A DNA stretch of 64,000 nucleotides from CALODP01 sp942492055 (GCA_942492055.1 CALODP010000019.1:620001-684000), one strand, 5' to 3'. Shown: positions 8,278 to 18,112, counted from the stretch's first letter. A program made the numbers and translations. Notes: generated from the sequence alone by a model not told the origin.

Positions 8278-8725
8278 AATCCAAGGTTCATTGCGTCCCC
8301 TTCACCGAAAGTGAAGTATCCAACATCAACTGTACCAACCAGTTTTTTTGAAAGGATATACTCGCCTCTTACAGTAGCACCGAAACCGGTATTGATAAGA
8401 TCACCGAAATCACCACCCGGAATTAGAATTTCCGGACCAACACTTACAGCAAGTTTCCCTTTTTGCGCATTAGATACTGATACGCATAGCATTACCATGA
8501 ATAAAACGGTTAGAACTTTTTTCATTATTAGTCCTCCTAAATATGTTAGTGTGTGTATGTTGTGAATGGAGATAAGTTTTTGCCCTCAACTTGAAAATCA
8601 TAATAAGAAATGGACTTTTTAGATGCAACAAAAATTTATTTGATAATATCAAGTAGGAAATTTTTAAAGGGGAAATATTTTCTATAAATTTAATTGTCTA
8701 TTATTAAAAAATGAGTTAAGGTACT

Positions 8726-10687
8726 ATGAAAAAAACACTTCTATTATTCTTTCTAATGTCTTGTGTGTTTTATGCTCAGAAGCAGGATTCTGTTAGAAAT
8801 TACAAACTAAATGAGATCACTGTAAAAGGAGGTTTGGTTCTTGATGCTCAGTCCGTATCCGTAATTGGACTTGAGAAAATAAAAAAGACAGACGCTAATT
8901 CTCTTTACGAGTTGAGTAAAAATATTCCGGCCACTAAGTATCAGACTAACTCAAGAGGAGAAAGTTTAATTTATCTTAGAGGTTTGGGAAAGCGACAATT
9001 GACTCTATTCTGGGATGGAGTTCCGATGAATATTCCATGGGATAATACGATAGATTTGGATTTTGTTCCATTGGACGCGGTTGGTGAAATCTCCGTGACA
9101 AAAGGAATTCCTTCTATAGTATACGGGCCAAATACATTAGCCGGTGTAATAAATGTAAATTCCTTGGAGTATTCCGAAGGAATGAAAAGAGGTAAACTTT
9201 CTCTTCAAGGTGGAGAGAATGAATTCCAAAAATATTCGGCTTCTTGGATAGACAAAGCCGGGAAGTTTACGTACTTCGGTGCTGTGAATTATAATAAAAC
9301 GAATGGGTTTACCCTCCCTTCTGATTTTGAAAACGATGAGAATAGTGGTCGGGTCAGGAAGAATAGCTCAGGGGAAAAACTTGGAGTCTTCGCGAAATTG
9401 AAATATGATTACGAAGATTTTTCTAATATCGGATTCTCTGTTTCCTATTTGGACGCGAATAAAAAGTCTCCTACCGAGTTAAATTCTAAAAAGCCCAGAT
9501 ACTGGGAGTATCCCGATTGGAAAAAATTGACCGCAGGGGTTAACGGGGTTCATAGTTTTGTTGAAGATAATAGCTTGTTCATGACCTATTCAATCTCATT
9601 GACAAAATTCGATATGCAAATCAATCAATACAAAGATATTAATTTTACCGGCATTGACGACATCGAGAAGGATGATGACCTTACATATAACGGTAGGGTC
9701 ATTTTTACTAAGATATTCTCAAAAAGATCTTTGTTGAATCTCTCTTTTAATGGGATTACAACAACTCACAAAGAGAAATTTTTAGAAGATAATTATGCAA
9801 CAGAATTGGAATATTCTCAAAACATTCTTAGTGCCGGAGCAGAGTATGAATTCTTCGGTGACCGATTTACCTTTGCTTTAGGAAGCGGGGTAGATAGAAT
9901 GGATAATCCTAAAACGGGAGACAAACCATCGTCCGAAGAGATTACGGCCATAAATTACAATGCTAATTTTACTTATGATATCTCAAAAGAATTAATGGGC
10001 TCTATTTCTTATGGAAGAAGAACAAGATTTCCTACTTTGCGTGAAACTTTTTCGGGCGCATTGGGCAAATTCGAGCCAAATCCGGATTTGGAAGAAGAGA
10101 CTGCAAATACTTTCGAAATAGGGACGAAATATTCGAAAAAGAATATTGTAGCAAATATTGCGGGATTTTACACTTTGTTGGATGATGGTGTTGTTAAAAC
10201 AAAAGTAGTGGTTGATGGAGAGAAAAAAGAAAAGAGAATCAACAAGGACGCAATCAGAATGATAGGTGTTGAAACCTATTGCGATATTGATTTAAGCGCA
10301 AATTTTAATTTATCCTTTAACGCCACCTACATGAAATCAGACGGGAAAAACAGCGAAGGTGAGTTCAAAGACACAGTTGAATATAAACCGGAGTGGATAG
10401 TAGGGGTTTGTGCGGAATATAAAGCTACTAAAGAATTGAGTATGATGTTGGAAGCTAATTATCTGAGCGAGTCATTCGGGTTGCCGAGTAAATTTGATAA
10501 TTACCAAAGAGTCGCCGATTATCTTTTGGTCAATGCCAGATTGGCATATGATATCGAGATCCACAATGTGGGAGGCTGCGAAATTTTTGTAAGGCTAAAC
10601 AATGCGTTAGATAAAATCAATTATCCGCAGTGGGGATTACCCGGGCCGGGAAGAGAAATTCGAATGGGAACTACATTAAACTTCTGA
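8726..10687 (+). CDS. TonB-dependent outer-membrane receptor
   Basis: This 653-residue protein takes up a ligand across the outer membrane using TonB/ExbBD energy. An N-terminal signal peptide (about 1-18, ending CVFYAQ) is followed by a plug domain (about 30-150). The plug has an ELSKNIPATKY segment, IYLRGLG and DGVPMN, which are typical of plug sequences. The rest is a 22-strand-type barrel ending in TTLNF with the expected terminal phenylalanine. The ligand is not evident; iron-chelate or vitamin receptors have this layout, and no transport partner is adjacent. It is transcribed divergently from the split outer-membrane protein gene. Confidence 0.92.
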   Translation: MKKTLLLFFLMSCVFYAQKQDSVRNYKLNEITVKGGLVLDAQSVSVIGLEKIKKTDANSLYELSKNIPATKYQTNSRGESLIYLRGLGKRQLTLFWDGVPMNIPWDNTIDLDFVPLDAVGEISVTKGIPSIVYGPNTLAGVINVNSLEYSEGMKRGKLSLQGGENEFQKYSASWIDKAGKFTYFGAVNYNKTNGFTLPSDFENDENSGRVRKNSSGEKLGVFAKLKYDYEDFSNIGFSVSYLDANKKSPTELNSKKPRYWEYPDWKKLTAGVNGVHSFVEDNSLFMTYSISLTKFDMQINQYKDINFTGIDDIEKDDDLTYNGRVIFTKIFSKRSLLNLSFNGITTTHKEKFLEDNYATELEYSQNILSAGAEYEFFGDRFTFALGSGVDRMDNPKTGDKPSSEEITAINYNANFTYDISKELMGSISYGRRTRFPTLRETFSGALGKFEPNPDLEEETANTFEIGTKYSKKNIVANIAGFYTLLDDGVVKTKVVVDGEKKEKRINKDAIRMIGVETYCDIDLSANFNLSFNATYMKSDGKNSEGEFKDTVEYKPEWIVGVCAEYKATKELSMMLEANYLSESFGLPSKFDNYQRVADYLLVNARLAYDIEIHNVGGCEIFVRLNNALDKINYPQWGLPGPGREIRMGTTLNF

Positions 10688-10785
10688 AATATTTAGGATT
10701 AATGGAGGTTTGTTTACTTTTATTTCTCAAAGGAGCACTTTTTTTCATAAATTAGTAGCTTCAATTTCAAACAGGTGGAGATGCT

Positions 10786-12255
10786 ATGGATAAGAAAGTA
10801 ACCGCGTATATACCATATAGCGGTGGCGATCATACGCGCAAAACGGTGGAGGCTCTCAGTAAGTCGGAGTTGGTAGAAAAGATTTATCTTATTGCTACTG
10901 GCGAAGCTACTGAAGTTGTGGAACATGCTGAAGTAATTCAAACAGACAATTTGTTTAGCAGCAACACTGTTAAATTGATTGCCGAGAAAACCGAAACAGA
11001 ATATCTTTTTGTTTATACTCAGGATAATCTTCTTGATTTCGGTCAGTTTAGCTTGGAAAGATTCTACAACGTAGCCGAAGATACCGGCGCCGGAATGGTT
11101 TATTCCGATTACTTCGAGATTAAGGATGGAGTTTCTGCTTCACATCCGGTTATCGATTATCAAATCGGTAGCCTAAGAGACGATTTTAATTTCGGATATG
11201 TGTTATTTTACAAAACCGAAGCTGTTAAGAAAGCAGTTGAAAAAACAGAAAAGGAATATGAATTCGCAGGATTTTATAACTTAAGATTAATTACGTCGCA
11301 AGAATATTCTTTTGTTAGAGTTCCTGAGTTCTTGTATTCAACAATTGAAAAGGATACCAGAAAATCGGGCGCAAAACAGTTCGATTATGTTGATCCTAAA
11401 AACAGAGCCGTTCAGATTGAGATGGAAGTTGCTTGTACCGAGCATCTTAAAGCAATTGGCGCTTACTTGAAACCTAAGTTCAAAGAGATTGAACTTGACG
11501 CCGAAGGTTTCGAAGTAGAGGCTTCTGTTGTAATTCCGATTAGAAACAGAGAAAACACAATCAACGATGCTATTGAGTCTGTTCTAAAACAAAAAACAGA
11601 TTTCAAATTCAACTTGTTTGTTGTTGATAATTATTCCACAGATGGTACTACGGAAAAAGTTAAAGCATTCGCAGCTAAAGATGACAGAGTAATTCATCTT
11701 GTTCCCGAAAGAAAGGATTTGGGAATTGGCGGTTGCTGGAACGAAGCTGTTCACAACGAGAAATGTGGTAAGTTTTGTGTACAGTTAGATAGTGATGATT
11801 TATATGCTGATGAAAATACACTTCAGACTGTAATCGACAAATTCCGCGAAGAAAAATGCGCTATGGTTATCGGAACATACAAGATGACTGACTTCGCCTT
11901 GGAAGAGATTCCTCCGGGAATTATCGATCACAAAGAGTGGACACCGGACAACGGAAGAAATAACGCTATCAGAATCAACGGTTTGGGAGCTCCGAGAGCA
12001 TTCTATACTCCGGTTCTCAGAGAGGTTAAGATTCCTAATGTTAGTTACGGTGAAGATTACGCTCTTGGTTTAATGATTTCCAGAGAATACCAGATAGGCA
12101 GAATTTATAATCCGATCTATCTTTGCAGAAGATGGGAAGGAAATTCCGATGCCGCTTTGGATATTGCTAAGCAAAATGGTCACAATGTGTATAAAGATCG
12201 TGTTAGAAGTATAGAAGTTATGGCAAGACAAAGGAAAAATTCGTATAATGGTTAG
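10786..12255 (+). CDS. Family 2 glycosyltransferase
   Basis: This 489-residue protein has a C-terminal GT2 (GT-A) domain from about residue 245: EASVVIPIRNRENTINDAIESVL, then a VVDNYSTDGT segment and the metal-binding QLDSDDLY motif. The N-terminal 240 residues look like a second, degenerate GT-A-like domain (VTAYIPYSGGD, then VYTQDN). No membrane segment is visible, so it acts in the cytoplasm. It overlaps the next gene by 8 bp, indicating tight coupling with the DUF4922 protein. The sugar donor and acceptor are unknown. Confidence 0.88.
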   Translation: MDKKVTAYIPYSGGDHTRKTVEALSKSELVEKIYLIATGEATEVVEHAEVIQTDNLFSSNTVKLIAEKTETEYLFVYTQDNLLDFGQFSLERFYNVAEDTGAGMVYSDYFEIKDGVSASHPVIDYQIGSLRDDFNFGYVLFYKTEAVKKAVEKTEKEYEFAGFYNLRLITSQEYSFVRVPEFLYSTIEKDTRKSGAKQFDYVDPKNRAVQIEMEVACTEHLKAIGAYLKPKFKEIELDAEGFEVEASVVIPIRNRENTINDAIESVLKQKTDFKFNLFVVDNYSTDGTTEKVKAFAAKDDRVIHLVPERKDLGIGGCWNEAVHNEKCGKFCVQLDSDDLYADENTLQTVIDKFREEKCAMVIGTYKMTDFALEEIPPGIIDHKEWTPDNGRNNAIRINGLGAPRAFYTPVLREVKIPNVSYGEDYALGLMISREYQIGRIYNPIYLCRRWEGNSDAALDIAKQNGHNVYKDRVRSIEVMARQRKNSYNG

Positions 12256-13255
12256 TGTAAAATTTATTACCGATGAGGTTCTAAATAAATTCACCGATGA
12301 GAAAGCCTTGGCAGATCGCGCCAGGGCTTTGTTAAAACAGCAAGTCGAAAGTTGGGATTTGGCTAATGGCGGTTTTTCTAGTTTGGAAACCGTAGAAACA
12401 AAAGATTTCGAATTTGACGGGTTTACGATAAAGGTGCAATTTAATCCCGGAAGAATAAGATCTTCCGCGGCAAAAGTGGACAAAAAATCTATTCAAGAAA
12501 GAAAATGCTTTTTGTGCTATAACCATCTACCGGAAGCACAGAAAGGAATACCTTTCGATGATTACTTAATATTAGTTAATCCTTTCCCTATCTTTCCGGA
12601 ACATTTCACTATTCCGAAAGTTGATCATGTTTTGCAATTGATTGATGGCAATCTCGAGGGAATGCTCGATTTGGCAAAAGAGATCGGGAAATATTATACT
12701 CTATTCTACAACGGTCCGAAATGTGGCGCTTCTGCTCCTGATCATATGCATTATCAGGCAGGTCTAAAAGGTTTTATGCCTATTGATACTGAGTTCGAGG
12801 AGATTGTTGCTTCAAGAGGAGAAAAATTATTCGAAGATAATGATACCGATGTATACGGAGTTGAAAACTATTTAAGAAAATTCTTTTCTATTGAATCTTC
12901 CGACAGAGAGAAAGTTTTATCAATCTTCAAAAAGCTTTATTCGGTAATGGATGATCTCAAAGGTGAAGAAGTTGAGCCGATGATGAATATTCTTGCCGGA
13001 TATGAGAATGGAAGATACAGAATTATTGTTTTCCCACGTGGAAAACACAGACCTTCTCAGTTCTTCGAAGAGGGGGAAAAGCAGATATTGCTAAGCCCGG
13101 CTTCTGTTGATTTGGGTGGGGTTTGCATAACTCCAAGGGAAGAAGACTTCAACAAAATTACCAAAGAAGATTTGATTGATATCTTCAGACAAATCTCTAT
13201 TTCAACCGAACAGTATGAATTCTTCAAAAAGGAATTTGTACAAAAACTGAAATAA
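12248..13255 (+). CDS. DUF4922 protein, HIT/GalT-like nucleotidyl-transfer fold
   Basis: This 335-residue protein belongs to the DUF4922 group seen in Bacteroidota and relatives. It carries an H166-x-H168-x-Q170 motif (PDHMHYQAG), which is the active-site pattern of the HIT/galactose-1-phosphate uridylyltransferase and nucleotide phosphorylase superfamily. It also has a C87-x2-C90 pair (CFLC) that may bind metal. A nucleotide-sugar phosphorylase or nucleotidyltransferase role is therefore likely but inferred. The 8-bp overlap with the upstream glycosyltransferase suggests it makes or recycles that enzyme's sugar nucleotide. Confidence 0.8.
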   Translation: MVSVKFITDEVLNKFTDEKALADRARALLKQQVESWDLANGGFSSLETVETKDFEFDGFTIKVQFNPGRIRSSAAKVDKKSIQERKCFLCYNHLPEAQKGIPFDDYLILVNPFPIFPEHFTIPKVDHVLQLIDGNLEGMLDLAKEIGKYYTLFYNGPKCGASAPDHMHYQAGLKGFMPIDTEFEEIVASRGEKLFEDNDTDVYGVENYLRKFFSIESSDREKVLSIFKKLYSVMDDLKGEEVEPMMNILAGYENGRYRIIVFPRGKHRPSQFFEEGEKQILLSPASVDLGGVCITPREEDFNKITKEDLIDIFRQISISTEQYEFFKKEFVQKLK

Positions 13256-13262
13256 TTTCCCC

Positions 13263-14399
13263 TTATTTAAGGGAAATATAAATCATGCTTACATCGTCTT
13301 CGTAATTTTCGGCGGTGTAATCAGTAAATTCTCTTTTGATTCGTTCGAGAGAATCTTCCTCGGTTTTTTGCTTTATCATTGAGATGAACCCTTCGTTTTC
13401 GAGGGGTTTTTTCTCTTTGTTTCTCGATTCAAGAATTCCGTCTGTTATCAGAAATATTTCATCCCCTTTATTCATGTTTATAGTTTTATCTTCGTAGCCG
13501 CCGTCAATATTAAAACCCAACAATAGCCCCGGAGATTGAACCAATGTGACATTTTCTCCGCTATGGTAAAAAATCGGAAGATCACCTGCTCCACTGTAGC
13601 TTACAGTTTTAGTTTTGGAGTTAACCAAAACAATGGAAAGAGTGACAAAAACTTCAGAGATTCTTTCGTCGTTAAATACAGATTCGTTTACAATGTCCAT
13701 TATTTTGCTGGCAGAAAGACTTTTCCCCGATTGAAGGGCAAATCGCACAGCGCTTCTTACGTAACCGGCATAGGCTACTGCAAAATACCACGCTCCCCAT
13801 TTTTTTCCCATTACATCACCGAGAATAACTGCGAGATTCTCTTCATCGATTCTAAAGTAATCAATAAAATCACCCCCGGGAATATCATGAAAAGGAACAT
13901 GCCAATGACGAACATCAAATCCCGCTAAGTTAGGGAATTCGTCCGGAACTACTTTCGTGCCGAATGAACCAGCTGCTTTTTTTACTTCGGATTCGGCGTT
14001 AGTTTTGATTGATTCCCTACTTTTTAATATTGCCGCTATTTTCGCGAGAATTATTTTCGGGCTTGAGGTTTTTATGATGTATTCCTCAATGTCCATATCG
14101 TAACCTTTCAGAATATCTTCTTCGCTCCCTTTGGCTGTAAGGAAAACAAAAGGGATCGATTTTAATTCAGGATTACCCATTAACATTTCTCTGAATTTGA
14201 AGCCATCAACATTGGGCATCATAATATCGCTAATGATAAGATCCGGTTTGTACTCAGAGGCAATTTCAAAGCCCTTTTGACCGTCTTCTCCGTGCTTGTA
14301 ATCGTAGCCTGCTCTTTTCAGATTAAAAGTAAACAGTTTGGCAATATTAGGATCGTCTTCAACGAGTAAGACTTTATATTTTTTATTTTCTTCCATCAT
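13263..14399 (-). CDS. Response regulator with PP2C (RsbU/SpoIIE-type) phosphatase domain
   Basis: This 378-residue protein has an N-terminal receiver domain (about 8-125; phospho-acceptor D58 in LIISDIMMPN). A linker leads to a SpoIIE/PP2C Ser/Thr phosphatase domain (about 165-378) with metal-binding elements IPGGDFIDYF, LGDVMGKKWGAWYF, SGAGDLPIF and EDDVSMI. In known partner-switching pathways such proteins dephosphorylate a STAS anti-anti-sigma protein. The preceding gene of the operon encodes exactly such a STAS protein. It is the last gene of a four-gene minus-strand operon. Confidence 0.92.
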   Translation of the reverse strand: MMEENKKYKVLLVEDDPNIAKLFTFNLKRAGYDYKHGEDGQKGFEIASEYKPDLIISDIMMPNVDGFKFREMLMGNPELKSIPFVFLTAKGSEEDILKGYDMDIEEYIIKTSSPKIILAKIAAILKSRESIKTNAESEVKKAAGSFGTKVVPDEFPNLAGFDVRHWHVPFHDIPGGDFIDYFRIDEENLAVILGDVMGKKWGAWYFAVAYAGYVRSAVRFALQSGKSLSASKIMDIVNESVFNDERISEVFVTLSIVLVNSKTKTVSYSGAGDLPIFYHSGENVTLVQSPGLLLGFNIDGGYEDKTINMNKGDEIFLITDGILESRNKEKKPLENEGFISMIKQKTEEDSLERIKREFTDYTAENYEDDVSMIYISLK

Positions 14400-14420
14400 T
14401 ATAGTTCTCGATAATTTTAA

Positions 14421-14762
14421 TCAGTCAAAGCTTTGAACGGCCTTTTTTAATTCGCTATAAGTATTGAATACTCTGAACATTCTTGTAAGCTCGAACATTG
14501 AAAATACAGCTGGCTTAAAGCCAACCAATTTCAAATCGCCACCGGCTTTAGTAGTTTTCTTCAGCATTGTTACAAGCACACCCAGAAAAGAGGAATCCAT
14601 AAACTCACATGCACTCATATCGATAACAACTTTTACATATCCGTTAGCCAATCCTTCGGATAATTTTTCTTTCAATTTGTCAGCTTCATTTATTGTGGCA
14701 CGATCGAGATTAATAATCTCAATTAGCACATCTCCCACTCTCTCTTCTACTATCTCATCCAT
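14421..14762 (-). CDS. STAS-domain anti-sigma factor antagonist
   Basis: This 113-residue single STAS domain resembles SpoIIAA/RsbV. The phosphorylatable serine lies in the MDSSFLGVL motif (S57/S58) after the VVIDMSACEF strand. Such proteins bind and inactivate an anti-sigma kinase when dephosphorylated. It sits 21 bp upstream of the receiver-PP2C phosphatase gene and 14 bp downstream of the NtrC-type regulator. No RsbW-like kinase gene is visible in the window, so its partner must be encoded elsewhere. Confidence 0.93.
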   Translation of the reverse strand: MDEIVEERVGDVLIEIINLDRATINEADKLKEKLSEGLANGYVKVVIDMSACEFMDSSFLGVLVTMLKKTTKAGGDLKLVGFKPAVFSMFELTRMFRVFNTYSELKKAVQSFD

Positions 14763-14776
14763 TCCATCCTCCTTGC

Positions 14777-16159
14777 CTAATTTCTTGAATTATCGATTTG
14801 GTACTTTTCCATCAATCTGTACAAAGTGGCTCTACCTAATTTCAGTTTCTTCGCAGCTTCAACAATATTTCCGTTCGTAATGTTAATAGCGTGCCTGATC
14901 GCTTCTTCTTTCAATTTTTCTAATGGTACAACCAGAGAATTATCCGTAAACATTGGTCCGTTAATACTCACATTAGGAGAAGCATCCTGTTGAGCAATAG
15001 AGTGAGGCAATAAACTAACATCAATTTCATTTGTATCGGAAAGAATAACACATCTTTCAATTGTATTTTCAAGTTCTCTAACATTACCGGGCCATTCGTA
15101 ATCGTAAAGTGCTTTCATCGCTTTTTTTGATATACCGGAAATATTTGTTCCGAGTTTTGTGTTGAACTTATCCAAAAAATGGTTAATAAGAATTACTATA
15201 TCTCCCCTTCTCTCTCTAAGGGGAGGGATGCTAATAGGGAAGGAACTGAGTCGATAATAAAGATCTTCTCTGAATTCCTTTTTTTCAACGGCTTCTAATA
15301 AGTTTCTATTTGTGGCTGAAAGTATTCTGATGTTGGTTTTTATTATTTCATTTCCGCCGACTCTTTCGAATTCCTTTTGCTGAATCACTCTTAGAATTTT
15401 TGCTTGTAAAGCCATTTCCATCTCCCCGATTTCATCTAAGAAGAGGGTCCCGTTTTCTGCCAACTCGAATTTGCCAATCTTTCTTTGATGAGCTCCTGTA
15501 AAGGCTCCCTTCTCGTGACCGAATAATTCGCTTTCAAGCAACTCTCTCGGAATGGAAGCGCAATTTACAACAACAAAAGGTTCTTCCTTTCTAATTCCAT
15601 TGAAATGGATAGCTCGTGCAATCAATTCTTTTCCTGTTCCACTTTCTCCTTGTATCAATACAGTGATGTCATTATTCAGAACTTTGGAAACCATTTTGAA
15701 AACGCCTTGCATATTAGAATCTGCAGAAATAATATTTTCGAAGCTGTATTCTTTTTGCAGATTTTCTTCGAGTTCTTTTACCTTTCTTTCCAGATCATAG
15801 TTACGAATAGCGTTTTTTATAGCAGGTTCAAGACGCTTGTTATCAATTGGTTTTGGGAAATAGTCGAATGCCCCAAGCCGAATAGATTCAAGTGCTACTT
15901 CGATGCTACCTTGAGCGGATAGCATAATAACAGGTAGACTCGGATTTTGCGCTTTAACTGTTTGCAGAATTTCTATACCGTTAATATCCGGTAACATGAT
16001 ATCCAAAAGGATCAAATCCGGTTCTTTGTGAAGATTATCGAGAAGGTCTATACCATTCTCAAAAGTCTCAACTTTATACTTCCATAGATTCTTAACCCAA
16101 TGTGATAATAGTTTTAATATTGACGGCTCGTCATCAACAATAAACACCAATTTTTCCAA
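14777..16159 (-). CDS. Sigma-54-dependent response regulator (NtrC family)
   Basis: This 460-residue activator has three parts. A receiver domain (1-120, D53 in LILLDIMLPD) is followed by an AAA+ sigma-54 interaction domain (about 140-370) with Walker A GESGTGKE and the GAFTGA loop that contacts sigma-54. A Fis-type helix-turn-helix lies at the C-terminus (GNIVEAAKKLKLGRATLYRLMEKY). It is encoded directly after its likely cognate histidine kinase, with a 9-bp gap. It activates sigma-54 promoters after phosphorylation; its targets are unknown. Confidence 0.95.
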   Translation of the reverse strand: MEKLVFIVDDEPSILKLLSHWVKNLWKYKVETFENGIDLLDNLHKEPDLILLDIMLPDINGIEILQTVKAQNPSLPVIMLSAQGSIEVALESIRLGAFDYFPKPIDNKRLEPAIKNAIRNYDLERKVKELEENLQKEYSFENIISADSNMQGVFKMVSKVLNNDITVLIQGESGTGKELIARAIHFNGIRKEEPFVVVNCASIPRELLESELFGHEKGAFTGAHQRKIGKFELAENGTLFLDEIGEMEMALQAKILRVIQQKEFERVGGNEIIKTNIRILSATNRNLLEAVEKKEFREDLYYRLSSFPISIPPLRERRGDIVILINHFLDKFNTKLGTNISGISKKAMKALYDYEWPGNVRELENTIERCVILSDTNEIDVSLLPHSIAQQDASPNVSINGPMFTDNSLVVPLEKLKEEAIRHAINITNGNIVEAAKKLKLGRATLYRLMEKYQIDNSRN

Positions 16160-16168
16160 AGCAGCCCC

Positions 16169-18061
16169 TTAGTTAATAATTTTTGGTAATCTTAAAGCAA
16201 CAGTGGTCCCTCTATCCACTTCACTTTTTATCTGAATAATTCCTTTATGCAAATTTATAATTTTTTTCACAAGAGCTAATCCCATTCCAGCCCCAGGTAT
16301 CTGAGTACCAGGTCGATTTACTTTTGTGAATCTCTCAAACAATTTTGGAATTTCAGTTTCGGGAATTCCAATTCCTGTATCGACAATAATAATTTCAACT
16401 TCTTTCAAAAAATCTCTGGCAATTAGTTTTACGCGCCCACCGTTATTTGTAAATTTAATCGCATTCGATAGGACATCACCAATTGCTTTGGTGATTCTTT
16501 CGGCATCTGCAAAGAGTCGAATCTCGGCTTCCGGTATTTCAGAAGTAAATGTAATTTCCTTTTCATCGGCTTGTTTCTTGTATGAATCAGACAGACTGTT
16601 AAGAATGTTGACAATGTTGCAGTCTGTCTTTCGAAGATCATGTTGTTCTGATTCTAATTTGGAAAAATCCAATATGTCATCAATAAGCTTAGCCAGGCGT
16701 TTCCCTTCGTTTAGAATAATTTCATTGAATTCCGAAATCATATCGCCGGGCATGTCTTCTTCGGAAGCAATCGTTTCGGCGAACCCGACAATTGAAGCCA
16801 AAGGAGTTCTTAGTTCGTGAGATACGTTTGAAATAAACTCATTCTTTAGTTTATTAATCTCTTCAAGAATAGTAATTTGTTGTTGAGCTCTGTCTCTTTC
16901 CAAAGAAATTATTCTATTTGCTTCTGTTAGTTTTGTAGATAGATCTTTTAGCTTTTCTTCGCTTCTCTTCTGTTTTGTAATGTTTTTTCCTATAGCTAGC
17001 ATTCCGGAAATTAATCCGTCTTCTTTTGTGGGTGTTGCTCTAAAGTCAAAGACTAACGGATTGTTATATTTGTCAATGATGTCAGCTTCAAACTGTGTTA
17101 CGGACTCACTGCTCAAAATGTCTTGAAAAGCGGAAGCTATATTGGCTTTCCCTGTTTCGTCGATGAATTCAAGAAAATGGCGTCCAAGCATTTCTTGAGA
17201 AGTATATCCTAATGATTTTGCGCCGTTTTTATTAACCATTACAAAATAACCGAAGCCGTTAAGAGCAAAAACCAAATCTTTTCCGGTTTCGACCAAAAGG
17301 GTAAATCTTTCTTCTGATTTATCCAAACGTTCTTCAAGTAATTTTTCGCGGCTAATATCTTCCACTATTCCGATAATTCGTTCCGGAGTCTCTCCGTTTA
17401 TTATCGGTTTTCCGAAATGTCGGATTGGACGATATTTTCCTGTGGTATCTTTAATTTGATACTCAACAACTGATTCTTTGCCTGATTTTAATTCATCAAT
17501 AAATGATCTGTATTTATGCAAATCAGAATGAGCAATTCTTCTTATTATTGAATAGTTATTATTTATGATTTTTGTCGGATTAACTCCGAATATTTCTTTT
17601 ATCGAATCGGAAATAAAAGTATAATGATTTTTCTTAACCGAATATGAATATATTACAGATTCGTGAAGATGTGTCACGTCATTCAATTCTTCACTGAAAT
17701 TGTAGTTCTCTTCCAAGGTGCTTTTTAGAATTTCAACGGAAGTTTTGAACAGTTCATTTTGTCTCTTGCTGAATTCTTTTGAGAGAAATAAGACCAAAAA
17801 ATAATTTCTTGTATTTTTTTCGAAAAGATGAATCACTTTAATTCCATATATAGTGGAATGAAAATTCAGCTTTTCATGATCCCGGTTAGCTCTGAAAATA
17901 ATTTCTTTGTTAAGTGATTCTATTTCGTCCTTTGAAATTTTTACTGAGCCAAATTCCTCCAGAATAGAGCAAGCAACTGTGTCTGCTCGCAATACATAGC
18001 AATAGTCACAAGGAGAGACCTGTGTTAATAATTGCAATATTTTTCCGAAGTTATTACACAT
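16169..18061 (-). CDS. Multi-PAS hybrid-less sensor histidine kinase
   Basis: This 630-residue kinase has no clear transmembrane helix and is probably cytoplasmic. The N-terminal 120 residues resemble no domain I can name. Two PAS/PAC modules (about 125-245 and 255-370) follow, then a coiled coil and the HisKA box ISNVSHELRTPLAS near residue 400. The HATPase domain has N box SNAIKFTN and G boxes IVDTGIGIP and GAGMGLALVK. It opens the operon with the NtrC regulator, STAS and PP2C genes, so it may control both sigma-54 activation and partner switching. The signal is unknown. Confidence 0.92.
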   Translation of the reverse strand: MCNNFGKILQLLTQVSPCDYCYVLRADTVACSILEEFGSVKISKDEIESLNKEIIFRANRDHEKLNFHSTIYGIKVIHLFEKNTRNYFLVLFLSKEFSKRQNELFKTSVEILKSTLEENYNFSEELNDVTHLHESVIYSYSVKKNHYTFISDSIKEIFGVNPTKIINNNYSIIRRIAHSDLHKYRSFIDELKSGKESVVEYQIKDTTGKYRPIRHFGKPIINGETPERIIGIVEDISREKLLEERLDKSEERFTLLVETGKDLVFALNGFGYFVMVNKNGAKSLGYTSQEMLGRHFLEFIDETGKANIASAFQDILSSESVTQFEADIIDKYNNPLVFDFRATPTKEDGLISGMLAIGKNITKQKRSEEKLKDLSTKLTEANRIISLERDRAQQQITILEEINKLKNEFISNVSHELRTPLASIVGFAETIASEEDMPGDMISEFNEIILNEGKRLAKLIDDILDFSKLESEQHDLRKTDCNIVNILNSLSDSYKKQADEKEITFTSEIPEAEIRLFADAERITKAIGDVLSNAIKFTNNGGRVKLIARDFLKEVEIIIVDTGIGIPETEIPKLFERFTKVNRPGTQIPGAGMGLALVKKIINLHKGIIQIKSEVDRGTTVALRLPKIIN

Positions 18062-18112
18062 GACTATTTAGAAGATTATCCGGATATAATTTATTATGGA
18101 AAATAAGAAAAA

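Larger units (their letters stand above)
6649..8525 (-). pseudogene. Small outer-membrane beta-barrel protein gene, split by the IS256-family element
   Basis: The gene starts at 8525 with a lipid-rich signal peptide (MKKVLTVLFMVMLCVSVSNAQ) followed by beta-strand segments, and reads to 8270. It then resumes at 6952 after the IS and ends at 6649. Removing 6953-8269 and one copy of the 8-bp duplication joins the halves exactly in frame (NLGFF-K-MTTSATAI), giving a barrel of about 185 residues of the general PF13505/PF13568 outer-membrane type. The C-terminal half has alternating strands (GYELQVGKMMLDVTAKYMQ). The insertion adds a stop a few codons into the IS, so the present allele is almost certainly non-functional. 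Its own terminator remains at 6588-6623. Confidence 0.9.
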
